Positions 60,533 through 64,000 of a stretch of 64,000 bases of DNA are shown here, piece after piece. The stretch comes from Branchiostoma floridae (lineage: Eukaryota; Chordata; Leptocardii; Amphioxiformes; Branchiostomatidae). The DNA lies in the NCBI RefSeq assembly GCF_000003815.2, contig NC_049982.1, forward strand, positions 27,960,329 through 28,024,328, in the 5' to 3' direction. Made by a program: the position numbers and the translations under genes. How positions within the stretch are numbered: position 1 is the stretch's first letter; each line of letters opens with the position of its first letter. The notes beneath the pieces are model-generated. The model did not search any database. It was not told the DNA's origin and worked only from the letters and a program-made list of their open reading frames with translations.

Positions 60533-63500
60533 TGTATGTGTGTGTGTGTGTATGTGTTTGTGTATGTGTGTGTGTGTGCGTATGTGTGTGTATGTATGTG
60601 TGTGTGTTTGTGTATGTGTGTGTGTGTGCGTATGTGTGTGTATGTATGTGTGTGTGTGTGTGTGTGTGTGTCATATCCATATAGTCAACACGATAATCAT
60701 ACGAAATCGTAATCCCCATCTAACTGATTTTAAGGGTCTGTTTCCGACGTCGTAGTGAACTTTTCTTCATTTTGTCTTCAGGAATTCTTCAAGTACTTGA
60801 CTCTGAGGACGGGACTGCCTGGAGACAAAGGGCACTGGGGTCTTAGAAAACTGCAGGATTCTTTGTTTTGCGAGGTATTCCTACAGTAGATGTATTGTGT
60901 TTGCAGAAGACTTCATATTTAAGGAACGTTGGATTGTTGAACCTTGCAAATATGGCGTATACACTTATCTATGCATGTCTGTTTGAATTACATAACCGTT
61001 CAATCGTGTCATTGCGTAGTGTAACAGGTTTGTGATGAAGAGTTCATTATTTTTGTGTATGATTCAGAAAACGCACAACAGAACCCACCCCGTGTGGGCA
61101 ACACCCGAGGTTTATGACAAGCTGACGGAGTTCAGGAACTTTGACCTACGAGCTGACTTCTCTGACAGGGAAAGAAACAGGCTACACGGTGGTACGTAAA
61201 GAAAAACTATTCTTTAAAATGGAGTTCCGGCAGTTCCGGAGCAATCTGCCTAGGGGGCAAAAAGCTACACGACGTCTTCCTTTTTGGATGAACATGAACA
61301 GCTATCGGTCACCAAAATGTCAAGACATAGCATGTCCACCACAAAAGATACAAAACCCGAATCATCTGCTGTCGTACCAAGGCCACACATCAGGGGGTGT
61401 TGACCTTGACCTATGTCTTTACCACCCATATCCACAAACTAAATATTATTACAGCAATCCATCCCAAGGTTCGATAGTTACTAACCCTAAATATTGTTAA
61501 ACACACAGAAACACACACACCAAACACAATACCTCAATTTTTATGTAGGCAACAACACGGTGGTGTCAAAATATTTTCTTCCTTTAGATTTTGATGTTTT
61601 GTATTTTCAACAATCCATATCTTACAACGACATGCCAAAATCCATACACAACTATATCGGTTAGAAAAAATATTGCCAATGAACGTAACGTTGAACCCGA
61701 TACTTGAACTGAAAGATGTACCATATTCAAGAATCAAGTATTACATGCATGAATGCAAGTGTATCTGTGTTGTTCTCCAGGCCCTCTACTAGGGGCGATT
61801 GTGTATAATATGACTCAGGCTATAGAAGGTACCCTACCTGACGGGAGGCTAAAACTGGTGATGTACTCCGCTGTAAGTACTTCTTCTGCAATAAGTCACT
61901 TCTCCATTGCCTTGTCAAGAAATTAGGCTACATTGATTCTATCATATGAATGGCATCCTCTTGAATCCCCAAACTGATGCGAGCGTGCGAATGATTTTTT
62001 TGCCATAAAAAGTCGCATGCATTGTAAAATCTAAGTGGTCAGCTAGGCTGAACAAATGACCGAACACACATACATGGTATACCGGACAAGAGATTCTTAA
62101 TTTTTGTTCTTAGACATCCTCTACTTATATTTTGACCTTGGAATAGACATTGGCATTGTTTTACATTGATTGTTTCGGATATCTTTTTTTTTAATTTACA
62201 GCATTTATTCACTCATTCTGCCGCTCCTTTGTACGATTTACAGTGTAGTTTTTTTTATCTCTTATAAACGACCGGAAATTGATGCGCGCGGTACTCTCCA
62301 AGCAGAGGTCGAATCGCGCAGATATAGTAGTAGTCGAAAAAAATACACTCGCGCTCTTCCTTAGCGCGCGGATGTCGTCCATATCATGAAATCAAAATAG
62401 CCTTACAGTGAAAAAATAGTATTGTCCCTTAGTACACTCAGTGTGACCGCAATGAGAGTGAGATGGAATAGAGGTGTTTTTTTTTTCAACTCAGGTCAAG
62501 AAATGTTCCTCTTTTAATGTTTTTAAACAGAAGTACAAATTTACAAAACATACATTTGTTATTGCATTGGGGAGACACTAAAACCAGCCACTCTTACTAT
62601 TGCAGCACGACGCGACTGTGGCTAGCCTTCTGTCGGCGCTGGGCACCTTTAACTACATTCATCCTCCTTATTGCGCATGCGTCATGGTGGAACTACACCA
62701 GGAGGATTCTGGGTAAGACGCAAACCCTCCTGTGTAGTAGTAAAACGTTCGGATAGAGAATTAAGTTCTTTTTTTTTTATGTTTGTAAAGAAGGTTGCGA
62801 CATAATTTTTATAATATTATATTATTTTATTTGCACATATTTTGTGTGTATTAGATAAAAGCATGTTTTTACGTATACATATATAAAGCATTTACTCCAA
62901 ACATACATACAGAGCAAGAGTGAAAACGATGTTAACATACATAAATGTAACCATAGACAAGTTGGTGCTGTATTTATTAACAAAATCCACTTGTGTAGTG
63001 AGTGAAGGCATGGAAAATATAGAAAATGTTACATATTTGCAAATGTAAAAGTGGCGATTACAGACCCTTGTAACAGTAAAAAACACAATGTACTGTCGTT
63101 GAGTTGCTGTAGCTATATCGAGACAGGTGATAACAGTACTTCTTTGATGGGTATAAAGTTTACAGTGTAGAAGGTAGAATATAGTTGTTTCAGCGTGATG
63201 ACCGCATTTACATACAGGATACGCCAAAAAGCAGTTACTCATTGACAAGCAACTAGATATATGTGAATGGGACTTCATCTGTGACGGTAGTCAACATTAT
63301 GTTACAATTTCAAGTTTCATAAAAAATAAAGCACTTACCGACAAGCTTTCGATCAGTCCTCTGATCCCTCTCAAGTTGAAATGACCCAAAGTTTAAGTCA
63401 CACATCCACACCGAAAGTGTGACGTCAGCAAAGGGTCAAAGGCGATTGGGTGTCGCTATCGGTCGGCTTTGGGTCATTTGAACTTGTAAAGGATCAGAGG

Positions 63501-63842
63501 ACTGACCGAAAGCTTGTTGCTTAGCGCTTTATTTTGAGTACGGATATATAGTTTAAAATTGTAACATAACTGGATATCTGATTATGAAAACCGCCAGACG
63601 TTTCAAATAGCATCCACTATCTTTCTTCATTGTCATGGTGGATGAAGAATGATTCTCTTTCAGGGAATTCTTTGTGGAGGTTTGGTACAGAAGCGACAGC
63701 GGCCATGACCCGTACCTACTGACAGTCCCAGGCTGCCCGGACCCCTGCTCGTATCAACAGTTCCTGAACGCGACAAAAGACTCCATCGTCACAGACAGGG
63801 AAAAGGAATGTCAACTGAGAATCGTCGACATGTTGACAAGAA
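56418..63842 (+). CDS. Histidine acid phosphatase, lysosomal/prostatic type (3' partial, ten exons)
   Basis: Exons: 56418-56522, 56642-56737, 57924-58016, 58895-59047, 60133-60228, 60782-60874, 61068-61191, 61781-61872, 62606-62712, 63664-63842; all have GT-AG borders and phases join to 379 residues, with the last exon's donor at 63,843, so the C-terminus lies beyond the window. The start is the first ATG (MADSR); GTG at 56,403 is in frame but not used. Residues 1-25 are a signal peptide with a hydrophobic core ([12 protein letters not shown]). RHGDRTP at 38-44 holds the phosphate-binding Arg and nucleophilic His39; [11 protein letters not shown] in exon 4 has the second Arg site; HD at 285-286 opens exon 9 and supplies the proton donor. 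Conserved Cys pairs (PPCP, CPDPC, ECQ) and N-glycosylation sequons fit a secreted or lysosomal enzyme hydrolysing phosphomonoesters. Human relatives are ACP2, ACPP and ACP4; a C-terminal membrane helix would decide, but is not in the window. Confidence 0.94.
56879..57658. mobile_element. MITE with CCGATCGG-rich arms, acid phosphatase intron 2
   Basis: Ends are tgtcagggta and taccctgaca, flanked by TATA (56,875-56,878 and 57,659-57,662). Each arm of about 180 bp is packed with 'agagatcccgatcgg' and its complement, itself palindromic. The core has a further inverted pair, 'atgtgaatttattggctt' near 57,120 and its complement near 57,210. No ORF of interest. Confidence 0.8.
58415..58615. mobile_element. 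201-bp MITE with TA target site
   Basis: Ends cccctgtcacat and attgtgacagggg are inverted repeats flanked by TA on each side; the interior has 'cgatcgg' and 'ccgat' words. Intron 3 of the acid phosphatase gene. Confidence 0.75.
58651..58867. mobile_element. Second MITE, about 217 bp
   Basis: Left end 'ttagttcacctttatccg' and right end 'cggataaaggttaacta' are inverted, and each arm continues into a 'ggtaacct'-type word. It lies only 35 bp from the previous MITE and about 27 bp before exon 4. Confidence 0.72.
59082..59375 (-). mobile_element. Reverse transcriptase fragment in acid phosphatase intron 4
   Basis: Minus-strand ORF of 97 codons with [13 protein letters not shown] and the catalytic YADDS in the order found in non-LTR RTs. 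The fragment covers only the palm region and joins no longer frame. Confidence 0.85.
59376..59758. mobile_element. Decayed inverted copy of the hAT-type MITE
   Basis: Read in reverse it matches the interior of 22,864-23,304: 'cacgttt.agggctt.cc' and 'aacgaaatgg.ccattg'-type words in the same order. Ends are lost. Confidence 0.55.
60415..60671. repeat. (GT)n microsatellite with TATG variants
   Basis: About 250 bp in intron 5 of the acid phosphatase gene. Every long ORF over it on either strand (VCVC or HTHT) is an artefact. Confidence 0.97.
61205..61560. repeat. Copy of the CA-tailed dispersed repeat in intron 7
   Basis: Shares 'accaaggccacac', 'cagggggt', 'ttgaccttgacc' and a CA-rich end with 31,030-31,240. 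The 119-residue ORF at 61,141-61,500 is exon 7 in another frame fused to this repeat. Confidence 0.65.
61873..62605. other. Intron 8 of the acid phosphatase gene
   Basis: Non-coding; no element recognised apart from short T-runs. Confidence 0.4.
62713..63323. other. Intron 9, left part
   Basis: AT-rich. A 128-residue minus-strand ORF (62,892-63,278) has no recognisable motif, lies within an intron and is not conserved elsewhere in the window; not called as a gene. Confidence 0.4.
63324..63532. mobile_element. MITE with about 65-bp terminal inverted repeats
   Basis: 'cgacaagctttcgatcagtc' with 'aagttgaaatgacccaaag' on the left is mirrored by 'ctttgggtcatttgaactt' with 'gactgaccgaaagcttg' on the right, around a 75-bp centre. 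It begins and ends in taaagc/gcttta, consistent with a TA target. Intron 9 of the acid phosphatase gene. Confidence 0.82.
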
Positions 63843-64000
63843 GTAAGCTAATTTCAACACTCTTTCTAATAATGCTAAACAAATGTTTATCCTCTCTGTT
63901 CCTTTAAAGTCAATTGTAACATCATGTCGGCCACACAGGATTACACCACATGTACAAATCCTTTAAGTTCAGGGACTATTCTCTGCTTTTTCTTTCTACT

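Noticed and set aside
60165..60755. Long ORFs of VCVC or HTHT composition, also at 12,147-12,404, 13,047-13,457 and 54,320-55,086
   Set aside because: They are translations of (GT)n/(CA)n and, in two places, of N runs; open in every frame by composition only.
62892..63278. 128-codon minus-strand ORF in acid phosphatase intron 9
   Set aside because: AT-rich intron sequence with no recognisable domain or splice context; kept as chance.

Overview
The window looks like invertebrate deuterostome DNA, most probably a lancelet (Branchiostoma). Genes are split by short introns with GT-AG junctions, introns are packed with small DNA transposons, SINEs and CR1-like LINE ends, microsatellites of (GT/CA)n are long, and the proteins (sigma-class GST, NHL propeller protein, histidine acid phosphatase) are animal types. 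The species call is inference; no search was run. Exons were placed by eye from acceptor/donor sites, codon phase and comparison of paralogous copies, not from transcripts.

Layout. (1) 1-12,082: NHL-1, a gene for a predicted type II membrane protein with an extracellular six-bladed NHL propeller; its first exon lies off the left edge. (2) 12,083-15,833: intergenic DNA with GT repeats, a 100-N gap, a LINE 3' end and repeated copies of the 5' flank of the next gene. (3) About 15,290-38,136, unit A: NHL-2 (+), a 60-bp minisatellite, and a five-exon sigma-class GST (-). (4) About 38,803-55,788, unit B: the same cassette again, NHL-3 (+), minisatellite, GST (-). (5) 56,418-63,842: ten exons of a histidine (lysosomal/prostatic-type) acid phosphatase that runs off the right edge.

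The NHL family is the most interesting content. Each gene has a Tyr-rich cytosolic N-terminus with an NPxY motif kept in all three copies, a basic CxxCKK..TRQR patch, one membrane segment, a Thr/Ser/Pro-rich stalk made of separate phase-0 exons, and an NHL domain in one large last exon. The stalk exons are decaying differently in each paralog: NHL-1 has lost exon 4, NHL-2 and NHL-3 have lost exon 6, and NHL-3 carries a 1-base frameshift in exon 4. All these exons can be skipped without changing frame. I recognise no named family with this architecture.

Units A and B are either a recent tandem duplication of about 17-23 kb or two divergent haplotypes placed in series by the assembler. They differ by many transposon insertions, several with clean filled/empty sites, yet share a block of about 480 bp around the membrane exon in which I saw no difference.
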